The notes under the pieces are model-generated. The model had not been told where the DNA came from, made no database searches, and saw nothing but the letters and a program-made list of their open reading frames with translations. From contig JAJEKB010020807.1 in NCBI GenBank assembly GCA_022393335.1, positions 530,427 through 594,426 of the forward strand: a stretch of 64,000 nucleotides of DNA, read 5' to 3'. Position numbers and translations under genes: made by a program. This document shows, piece after piece, positions 1-11,981 of the stretch. This stretch comes from Macrotrachela quadricornifera. Lineage: Eukaryota; Rotifera; Eurotatoria; Philodinida; Philodinidae. Position 1 is the stretch's first letter. The number at the start of each line of letters is the position of its first letter.

Positions 1-2082
1 GTATAAAAATATAAAACTTGTCTTGTTCGTATGTCTCGTGAAAGAAATGACCATCATGAGAACATGATGATGACGCAGCTCGAATCTGCACGAACAAAAG
101 ATTTTTTCCTAAATCTCAAATCAAAACGCGTTTAGTCTAGTTTTTGAACACGGGTAAAAGCGTCTATCACATGCGCCTTTTAATATAAGCAAGTCAACAA
201 GAGTTTTTTTTATAATTTTTAAATAATATTTAATATTAAATATAATATATAAATAAATAATAGTAAATATTGAAGAAAAAACAAAAAAGAATTTGTGGGA
301 TAATGATAAATAAATAACTGAATGCGAGGCCTCTCAAAGTATATATCTTATCAAGCGAATGTGTGTTTCTTTTATTTTTAATGCAACCTGATGTAGTTTA
401 ATGTATTTTGAGTGTAATGTATTGCTGTTTAATGGATTTTTTAATGCGTGGATATTGCTTAATATGTTGCTGATAATTTATTTTTTTGATATATTATTCA
501 GAATTAAAGATGATGGAGTATACTAGAGTGGGGAGCGATAATTTTACAAATAATGGGAGTAAAAAGATAGAGAGATGAATTATATTTACAATATGTAAAG
601 AGAGAAATCTTTTTAATCACAAAAGAACGACGAAAAATGAGAAAAAAATACAAAAATAAAAACAGAAAGAGAGTCGAAATAGAGACAAATATTTATGTCA
701 GGCAGAATTGATATCTAGACAAACTTAAACCAAGGTATGTATTTTTCGCTGTATTGGTGCATTTAAAAAGAATTTAAAACAAATATATTTCTCAGTTTTT
801 TAATTATAAAATTTGAGAAAGTTGTATAATTTGCAACTTGGATTTGATAAAAACAATTTAGTAATATAAATTGTATTATTTTTATTAAAACCGGAACAAA
901 GAGGTATTAAGCATTTACTGGTATTTAAAAATCTCATTTGAGCTTTTTTTCTCTACGTTTTTTCGCATGCGAAACATTTGGACATTCAATGGTAGGCGAA
1001 ATTTTTGTATATAATTTTTAAAACATTTTCCATATTAATTTTCCCATATATTTTTTTACATTCGAGAGATTGACTAGAAGATAAAAATATTACAGTTGAG
1101 GAAGAAAATTTCAGTATGTCGACTATATACTTTGAAGCTTTTTTCATTTCGGGAACATCGGCACATTCAATTATTGTTAAATTTTATTTATCAATAAATC
1201 TTTTTATTTAATTAATTAGTATCCTTTTCTGTAATGATAGAGACGTGATAACATAAAATTATTGGTTAAATTTTAGTAATCAATAGTTTTTTTTTTTAGA
1301 ATACATGACTTTTGCGACGATACAGTCGACTACCTAAAATAAAGAACATTTCCTACGACATGCTCTTCTTAAAATCGCGATATCGTATGCCATAGCATAA
1401 TGAACAATGCATGATGTATAATCTAACTTAAATTTTAAGTTGAATTTTTACTTATTATGGTATTCGAATAGTGATATAAAATTGAATTAAACTAAAAAAA
1501 TAGATAAAGCAATCCAAAAATCGTCATAGATGAAATGTACATTTTTTATAATTAATAGTCGATAATAACTGAAATTTAATTCGTCGAAGTAAAAGTTTAA
1601 GTTTATTTTGTTAAAAGGAATATTATTTTTTTCGTTTCGTGCGTAATAAATATAATTCTGCCTAAGTTTAATTTTGTCTGTAACAGTATGCTACGCTTTG
1701 AAAAGAAAAAGTACACGGAGTAATTCATGAGGAGAATTGCACAATCACTATGTAATACATGTAACAGTAGGAAAGAAAAAAAACATAACGACAACGCACC
1801 ATTTATGGTATTGTTTTTTATTTTTTGAAAGAGGAAAGGCAAATAATTCTTGTGTAGACTCTGATTGAGTGAGTTGTGGAGTTACTCATTTCTATTACTG
1901 GCGTCAAACTGATATTGTTACTCGTCCAGTCAATTCAACTCTTATTTTCAACAAATTCACAAAACCTCAAGCATACGAATTATCAATCTGAATAAGGTTT
2001 TACCCAAGCAAATTTTGCAACAGCAGCATACAAACACATTGAGAAAATTTCTGCATTGATATTATTTGGCTCCAGATTTTCA
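1..2082. other. AT-rich upstream stretch, no supported gene
   Basis: The stretch is very AT-rich with homopolymer runs and no long reading frame. A short open stretch on the plus strand from about 31 to 135 (starting Met-Ser-Arg-Glu-Arg-Asn) could be the tail of an exon of a gene lying left of the window, but nothing else supports it. The final 200 bases before the ADP-ribosylglycohydrolase probably contain its promoter and 5' leader; no defined motif could be assigned. Confidence 0.4.
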
Positions 2083-3510
2083 ATGGCTATCAGTAATGTT
2101 AGTTTATCAGACCGTATTGCCGGTTCGTTATATGGGTTATTATTATGTGACTCGTTGGGAACTGCTGTAGAGTGTCAGTCTGCTGGCTCATTTGATCCAG
2201 TGAAAACATTACGAGGAGGTGGTAAATTTCAGTTAAAGCCCGGACAATTTACTGATGATGGCTCAATGGCATTATGTTTAGCTGTCGCTTTATTGGGTAA
2301 TGATAGCGATACTTCACTTATTCATCCATCAGTTGTACAAATGAATTTATATCGACGTTGGTATGAAACTGGTTATTTATCCTCAACTGGCGAATGTTTT
2401 GATATAGGAATAACTGTGCGCACTGCTTTAAACACATTTATTTCTCATTATGATCAAGCTGGAAATAATAAATTAGCTAGTGATACTGCTTATTATGGGA
2501 ATACAAGCAACAATGCATCTGGTAATGGTTCGTTAATGCGATTAGCACCGATTCCCTTGCTTTATCATCAAGATCCTTTTAATGCTATGATCGAAGCAGT
2601 TAATTCATCAAAGACTACGCATGGTTCATTACTATGTTTAGATTGTTGTAGCGTATACACGGCTTTAATTATTGGTGCTTTACAAGGAAGTACTAAAGAG
2701 AAGCTATTGAATAGTGATGAATTATATGTTCCAGATGGTTTACCGAATGATTACTGGACGACAAAAACAACCTCACCACTTGAGCCGTCTGTTCTTGCAG
2801 TGATGACTGGTTCATACAAACATCGTAATCCTCCTCAGATCAAAGCATCAGGATTTGTGGTCGAGACAATGGAAGCAGCACTATGGGCATTTTATCACAC
2901 AAATTCGTTTGAAGAAGGTGCACTGAAAGTAGTAAACTTGGGAAACGATGCGGACACAGTGGGAGCAGTTTATGGCATGTTGGCCGGAGCTTACTACGGA
3001 ATTAGTTCAATACCCGCCGAATGGAGGGAGAAATGTAGTTTTCAAGGTCTGGTGCAAACAATAGTAGATGAAATATTAATACAATCACAACAGCTAACGA
3101 CAATAGCAGAGAAGAAAGCAGTTCCATCGAATAAACCATCACTGGTGTATAGAAAAGTGTTGGAAGTATATAATGAACTAGCTACATTTTATTCAGGAAC
3201 GATTAAACGTCGTGTATTGCCTTGTCCTAAGCAATATAAATCTATTCAACAATTTGATGAAGACATCACACAATTTCACTCAATTTATGAGAATACTCTC
3301 AAGTCAATTCAATTGCGAGAAGAATGGAAAGAAGTTGCTACCAATGATGAAAAGCAATTGATTTTGAGTCGTTCTGATTCAATTTTAAATGAATTTCTAC
3401 GCCTCATCGAGGAAGATAAACATTCATTAACTATAAAATGGTCAAGAAACTTAAGTCATCTTCAAGTGAACAAACACCCTCTTCGAAAAAACTGTGAAAT
3501 AGAACAATAA
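2083..3510 (+). CDS. ADP-ribosylglycohydrolase (DraG/ARH family)
   Basis: A 475-residue single-exon protein. The family hydrolyses ADP-ribose bonds, removing ADP-ribose from modified proteins or small molecules, with a binuclear magnesium site. The first metal motif, Thr-Asp-Asp-Gly-Ser, lies near residues 57-61 after the typical opening Asp-Arg-Ile-x-Gly-Ser-Leu-x-Gly. A Gly-Asn-Gly-Ser-Leu-Met-Arg block follows in the middle, and the second metal motif, Gly-Asn-Asp-Ala-Asp-Thr, lies near residue 287. After the catalytic fold (about residues 8-335) there is an extra 140-residue helical, charged C-terminus not expected in the basic enzyme. The first ATG of the frame is at 2083; the nine codons upstream contain no ATG. 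No intron is needed. Absence of introns and similarity to bacterial enzymes would fit horizontal acquisition, but only a tree can show that. Family assignment is firm; substrate is unknown. Confidence 0.9.
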   Translation: MAISNVSLSDRIAGSLYGLLLCDSLGTAVECQSAGSFDPVKTLRGGGKFQLKPGQFTDDGSMALCLAVALLGNDSDTSLIHPSVVQMNLYRRWYETGYLSSTGECFDIGITVRTALNTFISHYDQAGNNKLASDTAYYGNTSNNASGNGSLMRLAPIPLLYHQDPFNAMIEAVNSSKTTHGSLLCLDCCSVYTALIIGALQGSTKEKLLNSDELYVPDGLPNDYWTTKTTSPLEPSVLAVMTGSYKHRNPPQIKASGFVVETMEAALWAFYHTNSFEEGALKVVNLGNDADTVGAVYGMLAGAYYGISSIPAEWREKCSFQGLVQTIVDEILIQSQQLTTIAEKKAVPSNKPSLVYRKVLEVYNELATFYSGTIKRRVLPCPKQYKSIQQFDEDITQFHSIYENTLKSIQLREEWKEVATNDEKQLILSRSDSILNEFLRLIEEDKHSLTIKWSRNLSHLQVNKHPLRKNCEIEQ

Positions 3511-3717
3511 CATGAGACTGTATCCTGTAACTTAGCTATCCTGTTCAACTGAAGTGTGAATGTGTGATGGCAATAGAAACTTTTTGAACGCTATTTTTCT
3601 TTCTTTTTGTGAAACTCTCATAATAATCACGATTTCGGAGGCTGAGGGTGTGAGGGTGAAAAAAGTACAGTATTATAAACGCTGTTTTCAAGTAATGAAT
3701 TACGATCTAAATCATAA

Positions 3718-3751
<34 letters not shown>

Positions 3752-4226
3752 TCCACAGAAGTACCCTAGCGTTCATACAATCGGCTGGAAACAAATTTTT
3801 GATTTTCAATTTATATATCTCTCCAATGAAAGAACTAGTCGAGTCTTGCTCAAGTTCAAAATATTAGGCCATCTAATATTGTCTATGGAAAATACGAGCT
3901 GAAATACTCTTTCATGTGAGAATGTTATGCATTTCGTGCTTCCAGGAATAAGAAACACTCTTGCAAGAAAGGATAAGTAACAAATGTTTATCAACCTTCG
4001 TATATTGAAAAAATGCCGCAGAACACACATTTGAGATGTGTTCCGGTTCCTTTGGGAATGGAACGTTGATATGCTACTTCGCTTGCACTTCTATTTTTTT
4101 TAAAGTAAATGAAATCTCGCCTTCTCCTCTTTGATACAGTAAGAATTGCGTGAAAATATATTAGAATAAAATTTCACAAACAAAATAGAATAATCATATA
4201 TGATGAAATATGTATCAAAAATAATA
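3511..4226. other. Convergent intergenic region with telomere-like and (GA)n motifs
   Basis: This lies between the 3' ends of two convergent genes. It carries a short G-rich stretch near 3640-3660 (TGAGGGTG, TGAGGGTG) resembling the telomere-like motifs elsewhere in the window, and a GA dinucleotide tract. Short frames here are low-complexity translations and are not supported as genes. Confidence 0.5.
3721..3749. repeat. (GA)n microsatellite
   Basis: An uninterrupted GA dinucleotide run of about 29 bases, seen directly. On the minus strand it translates to a meaningless Ser-Leu repeat. Confidence 0.95.
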
Positions 4227-5444
4227 CTAAACCGTATTATTCGATAATATTTCTCTAGCCAAAGGACAACAAGTCCATCTAACTGTCATCCATCGACCTG
4301 ATGGTATCTTACATTTTGTTGGCGCATCTGGATGTGAACATGGTATTGTAGCTACTTTTTTCCATCCACGATGATGTAATTTCCGTAATCTTGCAATACC
4401 AATTTTTAATCCACGTTGTCTAACATATGCATATTGTTTATTAACAAGATGTCTTAATATATGCGGTGGACTAAATGGGACACTATGATCACGTGGTAAT
4501 ATACTCATACCACCACCAATACATAAATTATTTATATCAGCATCAACTTCACCATCCACATAAGATCCATCAAGAGCAAATTCAACTTTTATACTACCAT
4601 ATTTATTGTAATTACTAGCAGGTGTTAATACTAATATACCTAAATAATCTTTTGATGTAGCACTAGGTGATTTTAATCGTTTAGATTCTAATTTCATATG
4701 TACTGGTAATATGGAAGCTAATTCAACTAATTTATCCATACATTCATTTAATACTTCTAGTCTTGTATTAGCACGATTATAATCAAAACTAGATAATGGA
4801 TACGATGATGGTGGAAATACAACAACATCTAAATCTCTAGGCAATTCATTACGAAATATATAATCACGAAGAAAACCACCATAGAGTACACATATATGAG
4901 GTAGATTAAAAATAATAAGTCTAGATAGCTGCATCATTAATTCTTGTCTGTCATCCGGCATATCGAAAGATGTTAAAGTCTGTAACTGCATCATATTAAT
5001 CCAGTGGCATTTGTTAGGATTGCAACATGGATATAAGATAGAAATATCATTTGGATCATCATCCACTGTACAATCAGATAAACATTGTCTGCATGTATGT
5101 TTTTTACAATAACATGATCCAGGTGCTGCAATATTTCCACATGGTATGCCAACTTTTCCAGGACGTTCATCAGACCATTCAGTTTCACCAACTACATGAC
5201 GACATCTAATATTCCAATTATCTTCTCTATAGTCATCATATATCTCAACCAAAGGAGAATGAAATGAACAATATTTTGCATCTTTTATACTTCGTGGTGG
5301 TGATAAATAACATAATGGATGAGCACATTTAGGAGCACTAAGTGAATCTAAAGATATTTTGAGTTTTTCATCTGCTAATGGAGATGAGGATCGTATATTT
5401 TGTTTATATCTTTGTGGATTTTCTTGAAGTCTATTTTCTTCCAT
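4227..5444 (-). CDS. Cys/His zinc-finger protein with nucleotidyltransferase-like domain
   Basis: A 405-residue single-exon protein beginning at the ATG complementary to 5442-5444. Residues about 39-65 carry C-x4-C ... Y-C-x2-H, and residues about 80-120 carry a second cluster ending Y-C-K-K-H followed by C-x2-C-x3-C and C-C-x4-C. The spacing resembles the C3Hc3H potential DNA-binding fingers of KANSL2-type proteins. Residues about 190-215 read Tyr-Gly-Gly-Phe-Leu-Arg-Asp, a spacer, then Pro-Arg-Asp-Leu-Asp-Val-Val-Val. This is the GG...R + hDhDh signature of the polymerase-beta nucleotidyltransferase superfamily. A possible third acidic residue lies in Val-Glu-Phe-Ala-Leu-Asp about 90 residues later. 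The C-terminus is basic and Cys/Trp-rich. The two halves are read directly; substrate and role are unknown. A catalytically dead NTase fold or a chance resemblance is possible. Confidence 0.75.
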   Translation of the reverse strand: MEENRLQENPQRYKQNIRSSSPLADEKLKISLDSLSAPKCAHPLCYLSPPRSIKDAKYCSFHSPLVEIYDDYREDNWNIRCRHVVGETEWSDERPGKVGIPCGNIAAPGSCYCKKHTCRQCLSDCTVDDDPNDISILYPCCNPNKCHWINMMQLQTLTSFDMPDDRQELMMQLSRLIIFNLPHICVLYGGFLRDYIFRNELPRDLDVVVFPPSSYPLSSFDYNRANTRLEVLNECMDKLVELASILPVHMKLESKRLKSPSATSKDYLGILVLTPASNYNKYGSIKVEFALDGSYVDGEVDADINNLCIGGGMSILPRDHSVPFSPPHILRHLVNKQYAYVRQRGLKIGIARLRKLHHRGWKKVATIPCSHPDAPTKCKIPSGRWMTVRWTCCPLAREILSNNTV

Positions 5445-7100
5445 TTGATAATTGATTGCTCTTATTGTTCTTGTATTGGGTTCAAGTTTTTCTCGTCTTC
5501 AATTGAAGTATAAAAATAACTATATTGTGAAGGTAAAAAAATTGTTGAGCTGAAAGAATGGATTGATTTATCTTGATATAACTTTCTGGAACTTTTCATA
5601 AAACTTAAATAAATAAATAGCAGTAGCTATTTTCTAATCAAAATTACTGTTGATTTCTTCGACCTTAATGTTAATCTTTAACTCTGACATACTTCTGATA
5701 CATAGATTTAATGCTGCACAAACGCTACGAATTTCTTTTTCTCTCAACTTCTGCTGAACACAAAATCTAACTATAAGACTGGCGAAAGCATCCCATTTTG
5801 ATATCATAACGAGAAAATATTGACTCAAACGATAAAAGTAGTCAAAGAACTTGACTAATTCAACTCGGCCTTGTGGACGACGTCCAACGACTCCAAAATA
5901 AGATAAATTATTTCATTTACCAAAAAACAAGCATTATTGAGCAGTCATTCTATTTCCTGATGCTGAGCATTTTCCGAAGTAGTTCTCCATAGAAGATTGA
6001 TTCTCAAAATTTCAGTGACCAGATCGAATTAGTTCCACAAATAACTCTTACTGAGTGAAATAATTTCATTACGTTTGAGGAATTTTGAAATCACTTCGAA
6101 CAGCTAGTCATAAAAGTGATAGTATATATGTAATTGTGCCAAGTGATTTCAAAACTCTGAGAACATAATGAGATGGATGAGGGGTGTGGGTGAGGGTGAG
6201 AGGAACACTTTGAGGGAGTTGGTGCGAAACCTCACTTGACTAGGACAGGGTGAGAGGTAATGATTTTTAGGCGTTGTCAAATTCTACAGCGCTGAGTCTG
6301 GGTGAAGGCTTAAGAGGTCGGAAGGAACGTGGAACCTCATTGAACGCAAAAGGGCTAAGAGGACAGCTCTCTGACATACCAGGAAACTTGACATAGTCTG
6401 ATAATAATGTGCGCACAAGTTTTCTGAGAGAGGAGAACCACATTCCACGGAACCACGTGACTGTGAGAGTGTAACCTTCCTTGGAGGTAGACGAAATCTT
6501 ACATTACTGGAGTATTAAAATTTTCATTAATTGAATACTCGAAACGAATTTACGAGTTCTACACTGTTGTATGAAAGCTATAAGAAGTCAACGATCTGAA
6601 ACACTCTTTGAAATTAACGGTCAGTTGAAAAATGAATAATAAGAAGAAAAAGAAGGAGAAACAGATGCGCCATACGGCTTCAAGTAATGGATATAAGGTG
6701 AGTTGTTTTTATCAATATAACATAATAGAGAATGACAGAAAAATAACAAAGGCAAAAAGATAGCACACATTTGGGAGAAGTGGATGCGAAGTGAATCATT
6801 GTGTTAATGTTATTCAGCAATGGACGACATAAAAGAGAACGATAAGAAATTAAAAAAAGCGAACCAACGTCTTGAAGTAGTAGGTGAGATGCAAACTAGT
6901 CTGTCAATAATGCTTGAGGATGAGAGTGGGGTGAGGGTGAGATAAACTAACCATGATTTAGATTATAGATACAAACAATCAATAGTGGCGAAAGTGCGTT
7001 GTGACTACGTTTTTTTTGAAGCTTATCAATAGTTAGTGATTTAAAGGATGTTATTATAAGAAAAACTTTTCTACTGTGTAATACAAAAGTTTTGTTCTAT
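5445..7100. repeat. Purine-rich intergenic region with telomere-like TGTGGG/TGAGGG motifs
   Basis: No credible gene. From about 6165 to 6520 the plus strand becomes strikingly rich in G and A. A cluster at about 6177-6213 reads GGGGTGTGGGTGAGGGTGAG, and shorter GGGTGAG units recur near 6245, 6300 and 6470. A second cluster at about 6920-6945 reads GTGGGGTGAGGGTGAG. Bdelloid telomeres are known to be built of TGTGGG-type repeats, so these look like degenerate interstitial telomere tracts. They are too short to be a functional telomere. Confidence 0.55.
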
Positions 7101-7127
7101 TTTCGACCGCATATAGGCTGCAGGAGA

Positions 7128-7785
7128 GAATCGTTGATTAAGAGCAAATATTTGATGGGAGCCAAAAATGACATTTGTACAAAATATTTTATGCAGTCCA
7201 TTTTTGTATTGAGATTGAAAGTGCATCAGTTAAAATTAGAAAAAAGCTTTTTTCAGATCAGCTTGCAGAACGAAGCTTGGTCTACAAAATGCTTAATTTA
7301 CTTTGCTTCTAACATATCATTGCAAACCACAAGAATTTGTTCTACTTTAAATACCGCAATAGCGAAAAAAAGATTGTTTTGAGAAATGCCATCTTGTATA
7401 AAGAGTAGCATTCCAAAAAATGTATTTTTCCAAGATATTAAATTCTCTTCAGCTAAAGGAAGTGAAAATGATCCCATAAGAACCTTTTAAAAAAATTACA
7501 AATGGAACGAAAAAAAAACATTTTTTTATGTTGCAAGTAACAGTTTTCTTTAATCAGATATTCCCTTACAGCTGGTTAGAGGAGAATCAGAGTAAAATTC
7601 TAAAGATATATTTAGTAAGAGCATCAAATACTAATTCTAAGCGACTACTTTCGATTCGTTTCGATTACGTTTAAATGACCGAAAAATCAGCACATATACT
7701 TATTAAAACCTTTGAAACAAGTGTTTTGTACAAATGTTGTTTTTGATCCCCATCAAATATTTACTCTTAATCAATCAAGTTCAAG
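7128..7785. repeat. Foldback (inverted-repeat) element remnant
   Basis: A block at about 7128-7190 (ending in ACATTTGTACAAAA) reappears as its reverse complement at about 7728-7785, roughly 60 bases with few mismatches and about 540 bases between. Further direct repeats (AATAAAATTCT ... GACTACTTTCGATTC) lie inside the right half. This is the shape of a decayed MITE or foldback element. Clear terminal inverted repeats and a target duplication could not be fixed. Confidence 0.55.
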
Positions 7786-8143
7786 TCAGAATAAAATTCT
7801 CTTTCCAGTTGACTACTTTTGATTCTCTCATTCATGTATGACAGATGGAACTGTTAGTGTTTGGTAAAACACTTGTATTTCTGTTACAAAGTAATGATAT
7901 TCTCTTTCCTTTTAACGCATGGGGAATGGTATTGTATGAAGGAGAAAGAGCTAATTGCGAGTATTTTATTCTTGTTTTTTTACGATGGTAGTGCGAGGAA
8001 CGTAATAGAGATAAGAAGAGAAGAGATACACGCATTTCTTTTTTTTTTGCTTTGTGTACACGGCGCTTTTTTATCGGTGAATACAATTAAATATTATATG
8101 ATTGCTTTATGCACATCGGGGAAGTGTTGTTTCTGTTACTTGA

Positions 8144-10495
8144 TTACTGATAAGGAGGACCTGAATCAGATACTAGGTACCGAGATAAACCTTCGGGAAA
8201 TATTGTCAACGGAACTGAGTGGATAGTCTTATTCAGTTGTGTATCATAGGCTTCAATCACAAGAGATTTTCTAAGCAATGATTTGTATGGATGACTGTCG
8301 CGGCAGACAATATTAAAGCGCTTCCAATCCATTTGATGTCCTGTTTCCTTTACACGTCGGCGGTATTAGTATTAACAGTAGTCGATATGATTTGTTTTGC
8401 CTGAATACGAGAAGAGCATCTCAAAGTTGCATTATTAAAATAGGGAGATGGTTTGATTCTCTTTTTTTTGTCTAACTGATCCGATCGTTGTTCGTATGAT
8501 GTTCGTATCATCATTTTGATCGGTATTATTTTCTTAATGACGCGTATTGCTTCTCTGATCGAGAAAAAGTATATTTTCTTTTTTGAACAAAGATTTTGGT
8601 GCATCGTGTTCTCATAATCGTCGCACAGCTTGTCTCTCTGTCTTACCTACATAAATACGTCCACAATCGCTACATTTTATTGAATAAACAATATCTGCCT
8701 GTAAGTGTTTCAGTATGGAGTCTTTTGTATTGAAAAGGCTTTGCACTGACCGAGGCGTTCTAGCAAAGAAACTTAGATATACGAAATAATTTCTTTTTGA
8801 TAGAACTAGTATGATTGATAGTGTATAGTATCTCGATGTACATTCTTTGTTTCTCACATCCGAGAACTGCTTCATGTGAAGTCGTTATTCTTTTGAGATG
8901 AGCATTTAATCCAATACCTATTCGAGTGTTTATGAATGACAATGGGTAGCCATTCAGTCGATCAAGTTCACGAATTTTATTGAATTCTTTGGACAATAGC
9001 GAGTAAGTCGAGTTATACAAGCCTTTTTGAATTGTATTGGAACAAACGAGTCCCATTTGAGTATGAGTTCAGTAAGTGATGATTTTCGAAAGATAGTTGT
9101 TTGAAATTTAGTAACAATTTTCAATCTCTATCGATCGAATAACATTCACATCAAGAAAAGAAAGAGACTGTTCTTTTTTTTCTTCATGAGTGAATTTGAT
9201 AGATGAATGGAATTTGTTTAAAATAGCAAGGACATCTTCCACCTTATTTTTTAGCTCTAATAATACGAATGTATCATGAACATATCGATACCATTCATAG
9301 ATACCAATTTATACTAGTCGATCCATCAAAGTTTCTTCGAGATGAGACATAAAAATAATAGCAATTACAAGAGCTAGCGGTACATCCATAGCTACACCAT
9401 TGCGTTGTATGTACATTTTCTCATCAAAGCTCTACAAAAAAGTTGACTTGGAGGCTTATTTTTACATATCAAAGCACATAATGGATACATTTTGACGAGT
9501 ATAAGATCGATAGTATATGATAACGGTACCTTAGTAAAAAAAGCTTGTTACATCGAAAGAAACCATACTTTTATCTGCATATTTCGACGCTCTAATTTTC
9601 TTGACAAAATCATGTGTATTTTTAACTGTATATAGACTGGTACGGACCTGGTGTAATCGATTTTTTAACATTTTACCTAAATCGTAGGCTACAGTTTTTG
9701 TAGCTGATTTGTATATTTTAAGAAGACCATATAGACGTGAAGGTCTTGAACAAGTAGGTTTTGCCAAATTAAATTCGTCCTCACTTATGAAGCCCTCTTT
9801 TCCAAATAGAAGAAGCATGTTTCCCAGTTTAGTTTCGTTCTCTAACGTTGGATCTTTTGTAATCATCGTAAAAAAAGAACAACCACTGAATATTTCGCTC
9901 ATTTTCGAAGCTAATCTGATCGATTCATAATCACTACAGCACATTCCTTTATCAGATCGAGTGATGACTATCGATTTATTTTTGGCAAGAGAACGTAAAA
10001 TACCAAGGTTTACGATTTTCTGTTCCAACTCGCTTTAGTTCGGATTCAGCTACTTTCTGAAACAAATTCACTGTTTGACGTAATTTGAATGCATCATTTA
10101 ACTGTGATGATGTTAATTCGTGACGAACACTTACATTAGCAGATCGTCATTTCGTAATGACGATACGAAATTCGAAGATTTAATAGCCGAGAATAAAAAG
10201 ACTCCGTATCGTACACGAATTGCATTTGCTCAACATTTTTCTGTTGCATACACATGATTGAATTCATTAATCAAAGCTGTTGCCGAGGAACATAAAATGA
10301 ATATTCCACACGTAAAAAGCATCGAGTTTTTTTATGCGTACCTTCAAATGCCACCAGCTTTTTATTAACGATTTCATTAGAAATAGAAACTAAACGAACA
10401 TAAACAATGTGAGATACTGTTTCTTTCAACTCTTTATCCAATCGAGCCCATACATGCTCAGACAGCTTTGAAAACCATAATTTCATCAAATTCAA
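8144..10495 (-). mobile_element. Decayed Penelope-like retroelement with GIY-YIG domain
   Basis: Read on the minus strand, fragments in several frames follow the order of a Penelope-like element (PLE). First comes a helical N-terminal part (10495-10271). The reverse transcriptase entry follows (about 10028-9531), with Ile-Thr-Arg-Ser-Asp-Lys-Gly and Arg-Leu-Tyr-Gly-Leu-Leu-Lys-Ile. Next are Ser-Phe-Asp-Val-Thr, a Gly-Val-Ala-Met-Asp-Val-Pro-Leu-Ala block (about 9400), and the polymerase box Tyr-Val-His-Asp at about 9273-9284, where active elements have Tyr-Val-Asp-Asp. Then comes a linker with Asn-Gly-Tyr-Pro (about 8940). The GIY-YIG endonuclease start (about 8640-8700) reads Ile-Val-Tyr-Ser-Ile-Lys-Cys-Ser-Asp-Cys-Gly and Tyr-Val-Gly-Lys-Thr. 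The PLE tail follows (8332-8144). In-frame stops (for example 9309-9311 and just after the GIY-YIG motif near 8627) and frame changes show it is dead. Full boundaries and any flanking pseudo-LTR were not identified. Confidence 0.82.
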
Positions 10496-10832
10496 AAAAT
10501 ATGAATTGCAATAAAAGAATCAAGGAGAAACACACCGCAGAGAAGAAAGCGAAAAATGTTAATCGGATCTTCAAAAGCAAACAGATAAAAAACAAATGCT
10601 AACATTCTATAACTCTCATTCACTAAAAATGCTTGATATAAACAAAACACTTTAAAGCAAATCCTCGATTCGAAACGTCAAAAATATTCATATACATATT
10701 TAATAATATAGTTTCATAATAAAATATCACTTAGAAGATTATTATTATTTATATGGACCAATCAGAAGCGTGGACAAACCCGCAAACAGACAGTCAAGTT
10801 CCAGATTTAGACCTTGACTACAGTCATAAAAA

Positions 10833-11345
10833 TATGATGCACAGAGACATCAGTATTTTCATATTAACTCACGAATATTAATAGTTATCGAGTTTGGATT
10901 TTTTCCATCTAATAACCCTTTTTAATAGGTACAAAACCATGCATCTATAAACCTCAAAAACTATTGGTCACTTGTGACATATCTATGCACACTGGTCTCA
11001 GGATACAGGTTATGTACGTTTTGGGATCCTGTTGGAGGCAACTTTTACTTTTAAAACTACGATTTGATTCAAAACTAATATCATACGCGGAATCAACGTT
11101 AAAAACTGAGTCAATTCTTATATATTTTAAATAATTCTGAGAAAAAAACTTATTTCTTGACGAATTATTGTCATCCTCGAACTCGACCGAGATATTGATA
11201 AGGCAATTCTGTGAACAAAATTCCGTCACAATCGGATATAGTTGTGAAGAATTATCGTGTAAACGGCCAGCCGGAAGGACACACTGACCGATTCTATTGT
11301 GTACTTACTTTTTGAATACACAAAAGTGAGAAATATAATAATATA
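10833..11345. repeat. Dispersed 0.5-kb repeat, copy 1
   Basis: This stretch aligns along its whole length with 53115-53665. Shared landmarks in order are CACAGAGAcATCAGTATTTTCAT, TATCGAGTT, the CGATTTGATTCAAAACTAAT block, a TATATTTTAAATAATTCTGAG block, CTCGACCGAGAT, and a tail with CTAACCGATTCTA-type and TACACAAnA-type sequence. It encodes nothing recognisable. Short frames on the minus strand across it are interrupted and not conserved between the copies. It is probably a non-autonomous transposable element of unknown class. Confidence 0.75.
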
Positions 11346-11981
11346 ATCCCTTCTATCAATTTGTTTGTTAGGTCTCATAGAATGAATAAGAAAAAATCCT
11401 CCTTCCAATTTAATACAAATCTGACTCAGTTGATCTTTATGCCATCACCATTCACTTTTTCCAATTCAATCAAAATCGACGTGATTGATCTTTATAGATC
11501 AGCAGAATTTTCTTTTTCCTGACAGAATAAAAAGGTCTGACTTATTTATATTCTTCAAACACACATTTCGTTAGTGTATATAATCGCGTAATGTACGTTA
11601 GGTAGTAGTAATATTGTTTTTGTATCTGTATGCTTCGATGATTTAAACTCTCATCCTCTTGTAGTTTTACATCTCTAAACAAAATCGTTGATGTTTTAGC
11701 GCAAGACTCTTGAAAGTATGATCAGAATTTTTTTCAAGGATTCGTTATTTTTACCTGAAAAAAACGTCTAAATCCTAGAAGAAGTGTGTAACCATGAAAT
11801 TCTAGGATCCTATCAGGTTTTCAAAATTCAAAATTGGAAAAATAAATGATTTCTGCTCTCGTCTTTTTAAATTCGTAAAATTTGTAACGCATTAATGAGT
11901 TCTACATTACTCCGAATTTTAAAGCAGTATGTATAATAGATTTTATTGCTTTGATTCATTTCTATTCTAGAAATCACTTTA
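11346..11981. other. Intergenic region with 5' leader of the membrane-protein gene
   Basis: There is no gene in the first 500 bases. A good splice acceptor (pyrimidine-rich stretch ending TTCTAG at 11970) lies 11 bases before the ATG of the next gene. A non-coding first exon upstream is therefore likely; its donor was not located. Confidence 0.4.

Noticed and set aside
3627..3809. Minus-strand frame with a Ser-Leu repeat
   Set aside because: It is the translation of the GA microsatellite.
7861..8226. Plus-strand frame of 121 codons
   Set aside because: It overlaps the tail of the Penelope element on the other strand and has no recognisable content.
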